From assembly GCF_036320965.1 (NCBI RefSeq), contig NC_092236.1, forward strand, positions 19,632,018-19,696,017: a stretch of 64,000 nucleotides of DNA, given 5' to 3'. The translations under genes and the position numbers were made by a program. This DNA comes from Panulirus ornatus. Its lineage: Eukaryota; Arthropoda; Malacostraca; Decapoda; Palinuridae. Positions 1-11,975 of the stretch are shown here, in pieces (position 1 is the stretch's first letter; the number at the start of each line of letters is the position of its first letter). The notes beneath the pieces were generated by a model, which saw only the letters and a list, made by a program, of their open reading frames with translations, searched no databases and was not told the DNA's origin.

Positions 1-1310
1 GAGGAGGAGGAGGAGGAGGAGGAGGAGGAGGAGGAGGAGGAGGAGGAGGAGGAGGAGGAGGAGGAGGAGGAGGAGGAGGAGGAGGAGGAGGAGGAGGAGG
101 AGGAGGAGGAGGAGGAGGAGGAGGAGGAGGAGGAGGAGGAGGAGGAGGAGGAGGAGGAGGAGGAGGAGGAGGAGGAGGAGGAGGAGGAGGAGGAGGAGGA
201 GGAGGAGGAGGAGGAGGAGGAGGAGGAGGAGGAGGAGGAGGAGGAGGAGGAGGAGGAGGAGGAGGAGGAGGAGGAGGAGGAGGAGGAGGAGGAGGAGGAG
301 GAGGAGGAGGAGGAGGAGGAGGAGGAGGAGGAGGAGGAGGAGGAGGAGGAGGAGGAGGAGGAGGAGGAGGAGGAGGAGGAGGAGGAGGAGGAGGAGGAGG
401 AGGAGGAGGAGGAGGAGGAGGAGGAGGAGGAGGAGGAGGAGGAGGAGGAGGAGGAGGAGGAGGAGGAGGAGGAGGAGGAGGAGGAGGAGGAGGAGGAGGA
501 GGAGGAGGAGGAGGAGGAGGAGGAGGAGGAGGAGGAGGAGGAGGAGGAGGAGGAGGAGGAGGAGGAGGAGGAGGAGGAGGAGGAGGAGGAGGAGGAGGAG
601 GAGGAGGAGGAGGAGGAGGAGGAGGAGGAGGAGGAGGAGGAGGAGGAGGAGGAGGAGGAGGAGGAGGAGGAGGAGGAGGAGGAGGAGGAGGAGGAGGAGG
701 AGGAGGAGGAGGAGGAGGAGGAGGAGGAGGAGGAGGAGGAGGAGGAGGAGGAGGAGGAGGAGGAGGAGGAGGAGGAGGAGGAGGAGGAGGAGGAGGAGGA
801 GGAGGAGGAGGAGGAGGAGGAGGAGGAGGAGGAGGAGGAGGAGGAGGAGGAGGAGGAGGAGGAGGAGGAGGAGGAGGAGGAGGAGGAGGAGGAGGAGGAG
901 GAGGAGGAGGAGGAGGAGGAGGAGGAGGAGGAGGAGGAGGAGGAGGAGGAGGAGGAGGAGGAGGAGGAGGAGGAGGAGGAGGAGGAGGAGGAGGAGGAGG
1001 AGGAGGAGGAGGAGGAGGAGGAGGAGGAGGAGGAGGAGGAGGAGGAGGAGGAGGAGGAGGAGGAGGAGGAGGAGGAGGAGGAGGAGGAGGAGGAGGAGGA
1101 GGAGGAGGAGGAGGAGGAGGAGGAGGAGGAGGAGGAGGAGGAGGAGGAGGAGGAGGAGGAGGAGGAGGAGGAGGAGGAGGAGGAGGAGGAGGAGGAGGAG
1201 GAGGAGGAGGAGGAGGAGGAGGAGGAGGAGGAGGAGGAGGAGGAGGAGGAGGAGGAGGAGGAGGAGGAGGAGGAGGAGGAGGAGGAGGAGGAGGAGGAGG
1301 AGGAGGAGGA
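1..1310. repeat. (GGA)n microsatellite, truncated by window edge
   Basis: About 437 uninterrupted GAG triplets; the first break is an A at 1311, after which the sequence becomes degenerate GGT/GGA-rich to about 1390. All purines lie on the plus strand. Frame 1 reads as polyglutamate but has no start codon and no non-repeat coding flank, so I do not call a protein. The array begins at base 1, so its true length is unknown. Confidence 0.99.
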
Positions 1311-1596
1311 AGAGGTGGTGGAGAGGAGTATAGGAGGGAGGGTGGGAGCTAGGAACGGAGGGGGGCAAGGGAGGAGAGTACCGGGGGGGATAATCGTGCT
1401 AATGTGTAAAGATATGTGCCATATCTCAGTGAACTGCAATGGTAAGATGGTCGAGGTGGCTTGCCTCGAAGGCGGTTTTTGTCAAGGGCGAGAATTCTTG
1501 GACTGTGCCTCACACCGGACTGGTGATGTCAGTCCAGACTCCCTCCCATGTTGGCTGGATACATATATATACACACACACGCACAATATTACATAA

Positions 1597-1599
<3 letters not shown>

Positions 1600-1631
<32 letters not shown>
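1600..1631. repeat. (TA)n microsatellite
   Basis: Short perfect TA run directly at the 3' (sense) end of the LINE fragment that lies on the minus strand at 1632-2053. Confidence 0.95.
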
Positions 1632-1639
<8 letters not shown>

Positions 1640-2053
1640 TTCTTTTGGCACTTTGATTATTTCATGGGACATCTTGGCTGACATTTCAAGTTGTCTATCA
1701 AAAGCACCTGCAGACATCTGCAGCACATAAGGGGTAACTTCATCAGGACCGTGAGCATTATATGGGTCATGATCCTTCAGCACTCTGTTTATGTCCTCTC
1801 AAGACATTCCAGTGCTTCCCAAGACCTCCATACCTTCCCAGCTCCCTGGTAATGGGGCTACAGTACCTTCCGCTGTGAAAGCGCTTTCGAACTTGTCATT
1901 CAGTTCCTCGCATATCCTAGCATCGTCCTCTACAGCTCTTCCCTTTGAATCCCTTGACACCATATCATTTACTCTCGATGAACTGTGGAAAAACCTTGAA
2001 CTGTCTCTTGCCTTGCCCATAATGCAGGAGATAACCCATGACTTCATTTGGTG
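1632..2053 (-). pseudogene. CR1/L2-like LINE reverse transcriptase fragment (N-terminal RT region)
   Basis: The minus-strand translation covers the linker and first RT motifs of a CR1/L2-type non-LTR retrotransposon. It has a stretch with SRVNDMVSRDSKGRAVEDD (around 1975-1920), then EELNDKFESAFTAE, and after a single in-frame TGA near 1800 it continues EDINRVLKDHDPYNAHGPDEV. This matches the family pattern of an extended-sequence segment ending in a 'K..GPDGI/V' RT motif. Only one stop and no frameshift separate the two halves, so the copy is moderately old. It ends at a (TA)n array and lacks the palm, endonuclease and 3' UTR. Clade assignment is by motif recognition; the LINE identity is firmer than the clade. 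Confidence 0.72.
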
Positions 2054-2446
2054 ACAATCATGGCATCACTTTGAAGGATGACGAAACGTGTGGCCTGTGG
2101 AACGCCACACGTAAGAAGGTGGAGATGGCTCCTCGGATGCGTCCATCACAACTACAATCACCAAGGAAGTCTGCAAGCGTTGAGATGAGACTCACATCCC
2201 AAGGTTAACGATTCTGTTGATGCTGGGTGACTAGGGTCGAATGCTTTGCTTTAGCTAACGAAAAAAAAAAAAAAAACATGGTCTTGCGTCTCCCGAGAAT
2301 GTGACAGATAAATTCTGGCAAGCTGACAAGGGAATGGGTCGTACTGGTCTTCATATTACCCAAACTGTTGAGGGTCTTTAGAACTTACTGTGTCTGTTGT
2401 ATGCCCAGCTGAATACATATCTATCGCGAAGCAGAGTATAGGGATC

Positions 2447-2449
<3 letters not shown>
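2054..2449. other. No recognisable gene
   Basis: Ordinary mixed sequence with a short poly-A run near 2260-2277; nothing coding or repeated elsewhere in the window was recognised. Confidence 0.5.

Positions 2450-2506
<57 letters not shown>
2450..2506. repeat. (GT)n microsatellite
   Basis: Perfect GT run of 57 bp, followed by short CA and GT runs to about 2550. Confidence 0.98.
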
Positions 2507-2508
<2 letters not shown>

Positions 2509-2995
2509 TGCATACACACACACACAGACATGTATTTACGCGTGTGTGTGATTTTTTTTCTTCCTTTTTTTCACTTTCATGATCGTTCGTGATTAAGACG
2601 TGAAAAGTTAAGGCAAACTTCACCCTGGCTACGATCGTTGAAGGATTCTTTCCCTACAACTCTGCCCTACTCTCATGCCCACACACGTCGGCCCGCGCCT
2701 GATATCTGCTTATTAAATGTAAACAAACACTTGTGTCTTCAGCCCGCAAAACATAACACTGTTTCATGAATCGCCCCTAATTATACGCCAACTCCTGGGT
2801 CGGATAAACAAATAATCCCACAACATGGCTGACACAGCTGGTGCAGGTGAGCAAGTTATCACGTCCATCGTATACACAAACAGTGTGAGGAGAACGAAAG
2901 TGAGCGAGACTACAATGATAAGACCTCCAGTTGGACATAAATCTAAACCAGACACACTGATGAGGTAAACTTATCATACGGGCCCCGCGTCCTTT

Positions 2996-3395
2996 AGCTA
3001 ACTTACGTACCACTATCATAAGTGGTAGGACAATGCCCCGTGGCTGTAAACCAACACACCATCCACTAACAGAAGTGGTAGGACAATGCGCCGTGTCTAT
3101 ATACCAACTCATAAACCACTAACAGAAGTGGTAGGACAATGCCCCGTGTCTGTAAACCAACACACCATCCACTAACATAAGTGGTAGGACAATGCCCCGT
3201 GTCTGTAAACTAACCCATAAACCACTAACGTAAGTGTTAGAACAAAGCCCCGTGTCTATAACTCATAAACCACTAACATAAGTGGTAGGACAATGACCCG
3301 TGTCCTTACACTAACGCACCATCCACCGTCAGAGGTGCTAGGAAATGCCCCGTGTCCTTCAACTAACTCACCAACCGCTAAAAGAAATGTTAGGA
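2996..3395. repeat. Minisatellite, unit about 57 bp
   Basis: About seven diverged copies of a unit built around 'aagtggtaggacaatgcccc' followed by 'gtgtctgtaaaccaacac' and 'accactaac'. Units alternate slightly (accatccac versus cataaacc), which suggests a higher-order two-unit period. Confidence 0.9.
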
Positions 3396-3667
3396 CAGAC
3401 GAAGACCAAACAAAGTGTTTCAGGGTAGACTCTGGCCACACGCCAGACAAACATGTAACACCAGCATCTGTCTGCAGAGCAGAGCGCGGCAAATTTCGAT
3501 TCGCCGAATTAACTTTACTCCGTCCGTCTCTCGCAGGTCATAAGATGAGGTCGAACGAAAACCCAAGCAGTGAGTGTTTAGTTCTGCTCCAATGACAATT
3601 TATAGAAACACACCGCACGGTCCAAGATGTTTACTTACAAGTACTTTATTAGTCAGAATCTGTGTGT

Positions 3668-3670
<3 letters not shown>

Positions 3671-3727
<57 letters not shown>
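3671..3727. repeat. (GT)n microsatellite
   Basis: Perfect TG run of 57 bp. Confidence 0.98.
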
Positions 3728-3728
<1 letters not shown>

Positions 3729-3984
3729 CAGCTATCGATTCACTACCACTGTATGGTGACTGATCTTCGCCCACACATTAAAACTGTCTTCTCAAAAATT
3801 CCACAGAACTATTTGGGACACGTTCAGCGCGATCTGCAGTTGAGGTGCTATAGTAAAGCAGTACACTGAGCATAGAATCTCTTCGGGAAAAATTACAAGT
3901 ATATATTTTATTATGCTGAAGGCTCCAGTCACGGCACAAAAGTCCTACATCAAGGCCTGGACCTTCATTGAAATATAGAAAGAA

Positions 3985-4242
3985 TGATGAAACGGAAAGA
4001 GAAAAGACAAGGGAAAGTATTTACGAATTTCTGAGGAAGTGAAAGACCTGTCTTTTGAAATGTGCCAGGTCATGGTTATTGGGAAAAACATGGGAAGGTA
4101 GAGAGTTCCAAAGCTTCGACGTGTATGGAAAGAAGCAGGTATCAAAACGGCCCACCCATGAGTTGCCGATGGCCACAGTAATCATATGACACAGCAGCTT
4201 GCCGAGTATTGCGTGGTCTAGCGAGTGGCTGGGGGCACACAA
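3985..4242 (-). pseudogene. LINE C-terminal fragment (Jockey/CR1-type tail)
   Basis: A 73-codon minus-strand frame ends in the sequence FFPYTSKLWNSLPSHVFP followed by a Phe-Lys-Arg motif and a stop at 4021. This 'LWNSLP..V....L..FK..V' signature closes many Jockey/CR1-group LINE polyproteins. No upstream RT motif is visible at higher coordinates, so this is a 5'-truncated remnant. The segment from 3985 to 4020 would be 3' UTR. Confidence 0.62.
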
Positions 4243-4274
4243 GCAGCCAGATTAGAAACGAAGGCCATATGCAC

Positions 4275-4873
4275 AACTATAGCTCCGCTCCCGCTCTGCT
4301 CACGGGACGCTCTCGCTCCGTTCACAGTCATGGGTAATGCACACTTACCGCCCCGCTCACGGTACGCTCAAGCAACGGTTATCCCAGTCCACTCTTGTCG
4401 CAGGCTGTCTCGTGTCGGTGCATCTGGCAGTGGGAGAAGATAGATATTTCTTCGTTTGAGTTGACTATGATCGCCATAGCCCTAAACGAAGAGGAAGAAG
4501 AAAAAACAAACAAAATAAGAAAAGGAGAGGAAAATTGAGGGGGAATTTCACACCCTCTGTCCTCATCTGATTGATGATGAGGGAAAATTCTTTCATAATC
4601 CCACATGGTTGGTTTCTTGGGGCTCAGAGGGAAGGATGGAGAGGCAGCCTCCCACCTCACTGATGACCGGGCCAAGATTGGAGTGAGGCCGTTGGGTAAT
4701 GCACACTGTCATTCTCGCTACGCTCAAAATATCTTTTCGATGACCGTTGCTTGCGCCTTTTCGGAGCGAAAGCGAACCGTGAGTGATAGTGTGCTCGCCA
4801 CCATTTAAATACATATAAATATATTTAACCGGAGCGAGAGCGAACTGTGAGCGGACCGGGAGCGGAGCTATGG
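4275..4873. mobile_element. Possible non-autonomous DNA element with inverted termini
   Basis: The motif 'atagctccgctcccg' followed by 'ctctcgctccg' at about 4279-4321 recurs in reverse complement at about 4831-4871. A second inverted match, 'caagcaacgg', lies deeper at about 4370 and 4750. The internal sequence has no transposase. Similar GC-rich 'gctcac/gctctcgctccg' words also occur inside, so the termini may be part of a complex internal repeat. No target-site duplication was identified. Confidence 0.4.
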
Positions 4874-4920
4874 TGTCCATCAGGCCTTATTGGACTTAGG
4901 AGACTGAACACTTATTTCCA

Positions 4921-5094
4921 GGGCTTAAACCTAAGTTCCAGTGTACAAAACAACGTATTATTCCATGGACTCGAACTAAAACTCAGTGTTTAAGATGACG
5001 TGACACAGGGCTTAAACCTAAGTTCCAGTGTACAAAACAACGTATTATCCCATGGACTCGAACTAAAACTCAGTGTTTAAGATGACGTGACACA
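4921..5094. repeat. 87-bp direct tandem duplication
   Basis: Two adjacent 87-bp units (4921-5007 and 5008-5094) differ by one visible base (att/atc near 4961/5048). More diverged relatives built on 'ggctcgaac.ga.gttcca' continue to about 5290, so the young duplication sits in an older minisatellite. Confidence 0.92.
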
Positions 5095-5510
5095 GTAGGG
5101 GCTCGAAACGAAGTTCCACTATTTGAGATACCTTGTCATGAATAGGGCTCGAACCTTGGTCCCAGTGTTTGGAGTATAACGTAACACAGTGGGAACTAGA
5201 AACGAAGCCCCAGTATTTGAAATACCTTGTCATGACCGGGGCTCGAACCTGAGACCTAGTAAAGTCCTGGTATTTAGAAAACGTTTCGTGAAGGAGGGTC
5301 GAACGAGAGTCCCCGCGATTTTAAAACCTAAACTTCCTGCGCAGGTGAGGGTGGCGAGAGGAATCCGAACGAAGCTAGAACGTAGCAGTAACATGTGTGT
5401 GTAACGAGAGAAACAGAGTCTACCAGTGATGAGTCAGGGAGGGCAAGGATGGCACGGATTACGGGCATTAGAGATGCATGTCAGGTCTTGCCCCGTCTTA
5501 TATATATTTT

Positions 5511-5874
<364 letters not shown>

Positions 5875-5946
<72 letters not shown>
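5875..5946. repeat. (TA)n microsatellite
   Basis: Perfect AT run bordering the 5' (sense) side of repeat B copy 1. Confidence 0.98.
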
Positions 5947-5949
<3 letters not shown>

Positions 5950-6308
5950 TGGAAGAAAATGTCAGGTAAGAACTCGTCGAACTCGTTTTCTTTCACCAGA
6001 GTGGGACACATACTGAAGCCTGTGGTCTAATGGTCTTAACAACAGGGACCATCATCCACATCAAGACAAAAGCAAGATATAGCTAACACTGGGCAAAAAA
6101 AAAAAAAAAATAAATAGTGTTTCTCATTAGAACAACATCCCCCAAATGCCAAATAAAACACCTTCTTCAGCAAACCACAACACATCTGACACGGGTGATC
6201 TTGAGTCTTCCCCCGCCAGCGGATGGTTCTCTGAACATCACGGCAGACCAGAGGTGGCCAGGGACAGTTCCTCGGTGGAGGGTCAGGATGCTGGGGAGAC
6301 AGAGGCCC

Positions 6309-6640
6309 CGTGTCAGTGATGTAGAAGCCACATGACAGTGAGATAGTCACTACGTGTCAGTAAGGCAAAAAGGCCACATGTCAGCCAGTGACCGCATGTC
6401 AGTGAGGTAGAGACCAAACGATAGTGAGATAGGGACCACATGTCAGTGAAATTGTGACCACACTGTCAGTAAGGCAGAGGCCAAATGTCAGTGAGGTAGA
6501 GGCCACATGTAAGTGAGGCAGACGCTACATATCAGTGAAACAGATTTCACATGTCAGTAAGGTAGAGGCTGCAGGCCAGGGAAATGGAAGTCACATGTCA
6601 GTGAAGTAGAGGCCACATGTCAGCTAGAGTGAGGCCCTGT
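6309..6640. repeat. Minisatellite, unit about 22-27 bp
   Basis: Around twelve diverged copies of 'cacatgtcagtgaggtagag'. Confidence 0.88.
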
Positions 6641-7560
6641 GATTATCACTTAACACGACCCGGTACCTGCAACTTTTAATCAAACTGAACCAAGCCAGAG
6701 GATGATACCCAGACATCAGATTCCATTCAGGATCTGATTACACTTTTGAATAGGTGCTGCAAATTGCCCAGCACGATGATTGCTCCTAATAGGGCCACAG
6801 AGAGAAGAGGGGAAGTAAGCATGCCCCTCGCGTATGAAAAGGAAATACAAGTGTAGAAGATTGAAAAACGGCAAAAACTAATCCGATGAAACAAGATGAA
6901 CACTTTGTTCTTTGCTCTCATGGTAGCAACTCTCGAGACAAGACAAAGTGTAGTACCTTTATCTGTTAACGTAATAGTTTTCTGTACTGGAGTAGAAGAA
7001 GCATCTCTCTCTCAACTGCAGCTGCGGCAGTAGACTATCAAATCACGGAAGCCATTCGTGTCTACATCAACCGTAAGAATGACATGTAAATATTCAACAA
7101 TATTTCATCTAATTTTACTAAGGACTTAACCATCTGCACCAAATGTTTGCCACATACAAGATGACCTCTCTAGCTAGAATAACAGATTGGACAGCTATAG
7201 CTTTTCTCGCCAGAAACATTGCTTGTCATAAGAAAGCTAAATAATCCTTCAGCACAGGAGTACGTATAGCTTCCCGCAATGGGGATGCGGGAAGAGCGTG
7301 TCCAGTGAATATCAAATCCCCAGTCATGATGATGCAGCTGTGAATGATTCAAATGGGCGACACATAGAGAGATCACACTCTCACTAAAAACGAAAGCTGT
7401 GCAGGGAAAGCAGTCACCTCCACCTACACTGCGTACATGTGCTTGTGTAACTCACGCGAGGGAATAAGATTACTGAAGTTGTCCACAAAAAATTTACAAC
7501 AAAAAATTATACGAGTCTTCTCATATAAATGTAACTCAAGTGTATTTCTTTATGTTATTC
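6641..7560. other. No recognisable gene
   Basis: Mixed-composition sequence with only short frames; no motif or internal repeat recognised. Confidence 0.5.
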
Positions 7561-7620
7561 TTTATGTGAGCTGAGACAGCACAGGCAACTGAATGCCCTA
7601 ATCAAGGTCATCTCATTAAC

Positions 7621-7623
<3 letters not shown>
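7561..7623 (-). mobile_element. SINE 3' tail segment, separated from the body by (TA)n
   Basis: The words 'gaatgccctaatcaagg' and 'tcatctcattaactctg' recur beside another microsatellite-split SINE at about 24250-24283, and more weakly at 15047-15085. On the far side of the microsatellite in both main loci lies the same SINE body, so this is probably the 3' tail of that element. Confidence 0.55.

Positions 7624-7701
<78 letters not shown>
7624..7701. repeat. (TA)n microsatellite
   Basis: Perfect TA run lying between SINE body and SINE tail. Confidence 0.98.
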
Positions 7702-7703
<2 letters not shown>

Positions 7704-7796
7704 TAGCCTAAGCCAGGTACCCATTTCATCGATCAGCCCCTAGGAAAGGTTGAACAGCTGAGTTGACTGTGGACCAGCTGCTGTGATCAGGGCCAA
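7702..7796 (-). mobile_element. tRNA-derived SINE body, copy 1 (partial)
   Basis: Contains 'cctaagccaggtaccca' and 'ttgaacagct', the conserved body of the SINE family seen at 20.64, 24.51, 25.29 and 41.17 kb. The tRNA-like head that should lie at higher coordinates is missing. Confidence 0.68.
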
Positions 7797-8270
7797 GTAA
7801 AATCACTTTGGTATCGCCTCAAAAACGTGTCAGAATTTCCTTAATACCTTCTGGTAGTTAAATGTTACTTTAGTAAGTAAATCACTCTCCTTGATATCGC
7901 TCCAAAATTGTATAAGTGGATATTCTCAATACCTTCCGATTTTTAATATTTTATTTAGTATATCACTTTCATATCACCACAAAAATTTTTATAAGTAAAT
8001 ATTCTCAACACCTTAAATAAATGAATAGTCTCAATAACTTTTTAAAATGCAACTAGTAAGTAAATCATTTCGCTTGGTATCGCCTCAAAATTGTGAGAGT
8101 ATTCTCAATATCTTCCATTACTTAAGTAAATGAATCTCTTCCCTTGGTGTCGCCTGCAAATCGTACCATGTGAGTGTTCTCAATACCCTCTGACAATCAA
8201 ATGTTACCCAAGCAAACTGGTTCGCGTTGTATCGCCCCAGAATTATGTAAATGTAAATGTAAATGTTATC
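7797..8270. repeat. Degenerate minisatellite, unit about 85-95 bp
   Basis: Five to six strongly diverged copies share the words 'aagtaaatca', 'ttggtatcgcc', 'aaaattgt' and 'attctcaataccttc'. Confidence 0.8.
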
Positions 8271-8494
8271 TTACTATGGTAATGCCACATAGGGAGGCGA
8301 TTCTTTATCACAGATGGAAAAAACTCCATCCATCTCCTCCTCCTCTCTAAAACTCCCTGCCTCCCCACTCGCACCCATCCATCCACATGAAAAAGTCAAA
8401 TACAAGCAAAAGGACGGTACGATTTCCGACGAAAAATTATCAATAAAACTTTAAAGATATTTCAAATTTTCCTAAATCTTTCATATACAGAGGG

Positions 8495-8700
8495 GTTCAC
8501 ATACAGCGACAGTGGAGGGAACTCAATTGCAGCAACGTTAGGAAACGCTCATTTACAGCGACAGAGGGGAGCATTCATTTACAGTGATGAAGTGGAACGT
8601 TCATTTACAGTGACAATGGTGGGAACGTTCGTTCAAAGCTACAAAAGGGAACGTTCATTTACAGTGATAGTGAGGGGACGTTCATTTACAGCATTACCGA
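8495..8700. repeat. Minisatellite, unit about 33 bp
   Basis: Six to seven copies built on 'gttcatttacagtgac' plus 'agtggaggga'. Confidence 0.88.
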
Positions 8701-9061
8701 GGAAGAAGAGTAAAAAGAAGTGAGGAGAGGTGCTGCTGAGGTACAGGAGAAGTGAGGAAATGTGTAAAAGAGGAAGCAAAGCGAAATCAGTAAGAGAAGG
8801 ATGCATGAGCGCGGTGGGAAAGGAAAGGGTGACTGGGGTGTTTCCGTAGCAGGTGGTCAGGAGGAGGGAGTGACACAGTATTGGTGGCTGATGGTAGACA
8901 AATGGAAGGCATACAGATGGAAATCGTGATAAAAATTCGGCTGGGGATGGAAGGTTCACTGATGGAGCAATTGGCATAAAAGAAGAAGTGAGGGAAAGAT
9001 ATACACGAGTCGTGCATAGAGAACGGGAAACAGAGAATTATATTTTTCAAGTAGTGGCTAT

Positions 9062-9350
9062 GTGGGAATGAGAAGGTTCAGGTGATACGAGGTGCGTTTG
9101 GAGGGTGAAGAACGAGTGTGTTCAAGTGATACAAGGTGCACTACGAAGGCGGGGATGAGAGCTCAAGAGGTACACGGTGCATCGGGAGGGTGGGGAATGA
9201 GAGGGCTTATGTGGTACAAGGTACACTAGGAGGATGGGAAATGAGGGCATTCAAGTGGTACAAGATGCACTAGGACGGTGGAGAACGAGAGGGATCAAGT
9301 GTTCCGAGTAACACCACGGAGGTAGGAAATGTCACGTTCCAAGTGGCGCA
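9062..9350. repeat. Minisatellite, unit about 55 bp
   Basis: About five diverged copies share 'gtggtacaaggtgcactagg', 'gggtgggga' and 'atgagagg'. Confidence 0.85.
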
Positions 9351-10711
9351 AGCAGCATAAAAGTGACATCAAATTACAGGAAATACTTTGATGTCAGGAA
9401 CAAAAGGAATCAAGTGGGCAGGGAAAGAGACTGAAGAAGCGAGGTAGAGGCCATGGTATGAAAAAGGGGAAGCTGGCGGCACTGAACAGGAGGTATGGTA
9501 ACAGAAGACGCAGGTGGCACTAAACATGTAGGGTAACTGAGGACGTAGGTGGCACTGAAAGGGAGGCAGGTGAAAGAGGAAACAGTTGACAAGATATTAA
9601 AGACGCAGTGAAGAGGAGGCAGAGTAAAGAGGTGGTAAGAGGTACAAATCAATATATATAGTGGTCGTGGTTAAGTCTGGAGTCGAGCGAGTCATGGCAC
9701 CTTAGCATATCTTGCAGGGGTTGGCTGATGGAGCGTGTGGCCTGGTTCTTGACGTTGAGCTAAGCTTCGCCATCAGCGATGATTAGGAGCCAAGGATCCA
9801 GCCCATGGAGGGGAACCTCCCCTCCTCTCACCTCTAGGACTTCCTTAATCTGCTGTTAAGAGGTCCATTTTCTGGCGTCCCCACTTTACTGACAAGACGT
9901 CCCCTCTCTACTGTCCCCAGTCTACTTATAGAACGTCCACTCTAGCGTAACCACTCAACTTACAGGACCTCCACTCTCGGCCATCCCACCTCTCCTGATA
10001 GGCCGTTCTCTCCCCACTGTCTCTCCACTTTCCATCGCCAGGGCGTCTAGACACTGGCGTCTCTCCCTACTGCAGGAGGATTCTGATACTAAGCATCCCT
10101 GCTTTGAAATCCACACGTTACAGCCACGGTTTCCCCATACTACCATCTGGGCGTCCTCAATTCCACGGTAAGAGGATCCTCATCTTGCAAAAGCTTCCCT
10201 ACAGTTCTGTAAGATGCTTCACTGCCGGTCGGGTGTCCTCACTAAGGTGTTCCTAGAACAGCGTCCACTCTGCTGGAAGTCCGTCCCCAACACAGAACCC
10301 CTCCGATGACGTCTACCCTTTGTTCACGAATGCGGTAGAAAGACAAGACGAACTACGTGAACCACAACAGAAGACGAATGAAACAATTTCTTACCACTGA
10401 TGCTGTCATAGGGTAAAGGAAAATAAAACTGTAGTATTTAATGTAAATCGAAGACATTTACTCATTTTTTAACCTTTTTAACCAAAGTAGAGGCTCTTTC
10501 GCGACAAAATTCTACGCCTCCATGGTTATCAGTTACTTCGTTTCTTCGGTATTTTAAGTGGCTACTTACTTCAAGAACAATTTGGCATGACGACTATGGA
10601 TGAACACTTAGCAGGATGATGGTAAGGGACGTCGGTCTCCTCACATGAACACAGGAAATGACTTGAATGCGTTTTTATGGTCTGGTGGCAGCCGACGTGA
10701 GGCTGCATGTC

Positions 10712-10716
<5 letters not shown>
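9351..10716. other. No gene; weak 43-bp periodicity
   Basis: From about 9865 to 10315 there are faint repeats of the type 'gcgtcc..act..ct.actt' at roughly 40-45 bp. The rest is mixed sequence without a credible open frame. Confidence 0.45.

Positions 10717-10778
<62 letters not shown>
10717..10778. repeat. (GA)n microsatellite
   Basis: Perfect GA run of about 62 bp. Confidence 0.98.
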
Positions 10779-10781
<3 letters not shown>

Positions 10782-10914
10782 ACTTGAATACTTACGACGA
10801 GGTTCTACCTCAAGACACAACTAGATAGACGAAGAGAAACACGTACAGAAAAACGGTATCAGTCCTGCCGGCATACAGGCTGCCAGAGAAGACCAAGGCC
10901 GGGCAATTCTAGAA

Positions 10915-11400
10915 GTGGTGGTGGTGGTGGTGGCCAGGCCAGGCGGCGGGGATGACGAGCTCACCAGCTGCCTCTGACTGCTGGGTCCCTCCTGCTGCTG
11001 CTGACGGCCAGGGTGCTGCACCTGATGTGGCTGCTATTGCTGTTCCTGCCACCACTGCTGCTCCTGCCGCTGGTCGTCTTACTGGTGCTCCTCCTCCTCC
11101 TTCTGTGGGCGTTACTGCTCTTCCTGCTGGTGCTGTAGTTGCCTGCCGCTTCTATTCGTGCAGAGGTCACCAGTGGAAACAATGTTCCCTGCTGCTCCTG
11201 TTATTGCCGAGAGTGTTCTGTGTTCAACTGATGGTAGGTGCTTCTGCCACTGGCTGACTAGCTTCGACGTTAGATCTGCTACTGGTACTACTGCTGTTAC
11301 TGCTTCTACTTCTCGCTATCTGGCCTGCTTCTGCTCATCGTCTTTCTTTTTTCTTTTAAAGTGTACCTCTGGTGCTGCTGCTAGTACAAGAGATGCTACT
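10915..11400. repeat. Cryptic trinucleotide region (GTG, CTG/CTC-rich)
   Basis: Starts with a short (GTG)n and continues as scrambled CTG/CTC/GCT triplets. Frames are open on both strands because the composition lacks stop codons; translations are low-complexity Leu/Ala/Pro or Ser/Arg. No domain is visible, so I treat it as a simple repeat, although a polyserine or polyglutamine exon cannot be fully excluded. Confidence 0.6.
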
Positions 11401-11551
11401 GTCCCTGATGCAGAGTTCGGTACTTACTCTCCTGCGAAACAAGACTCAATCATGTGAAACATTCGGAAATTGGTTTATTGACTCTCGGCTCAAGGGTACG
11501 TATGTAACACTTCCCTGCATTAATGGGTCAAAAGCCATTGCAAGTTTAATA

Positions 11552-11895
11552 TGGTTTCGGTGCATTACACATGACAGCTAGAGACTGAGTACGAACAAAT
11601 GTAGCCTTTGTTGTCTTTTCCTAGGGCTACCTCGCGCGCGTGCGGGAGGAGGGGGGGGTGCCATTTCATGCGTGGCGGGGTGGCGACGGAAATGGCTGAG
11701 GGCAGCAAGTATGAATATGTACATGTGTATATGTATTTGTCTGTGTATGTATATGTATGAATACAATGAAATGTATAGGTATGTATACGTGCGTGTGTGG
11801 GCGTGTATGTATATACATGTGTATGTGGGAGGGTTGGGCCATTCTTTCGTCTGATTCCTTGCGGTACCTCGCTAACGCGGGAGACAGCAACAAAG
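11552..11895 (+). mobile_element. RTE LINE 3' UTR fragment (solo 3' end)
   Basis: Matches the long-form 3' UTR at 34.8-35.2 and 40.55-40.9 kb. It starts at 'tggtttcggtgcatta', then 'catgacagctagagactgag', an internal box 'gctacctcgcgcgcgtgcgg', a tgtatgta-rich stretch, and the terminal box 'acctcgctaacgcgggagac'. The terminal hairpin stem carries one mismatch (agcaa for agcga). There is no poly-A; the end runs straight into (TA)n. Confidence 0.85.

Positions 11896-11973
<78 letters not shown>
11896..11973. repeat. (TA)n microsatellite
   Basis: Perfect TA run at the 3' end of an RTE fragment. Confidence 0.98.

Positions 11974-11975
<2 letters not shown>

Noticed and set aside
10821..11460. 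Possible polyglutamine/polyalanine exon
   Set aside because: Open on both strands because of CTG/CTC triplets; no conserved segment, splice signal or promoter could be supported.
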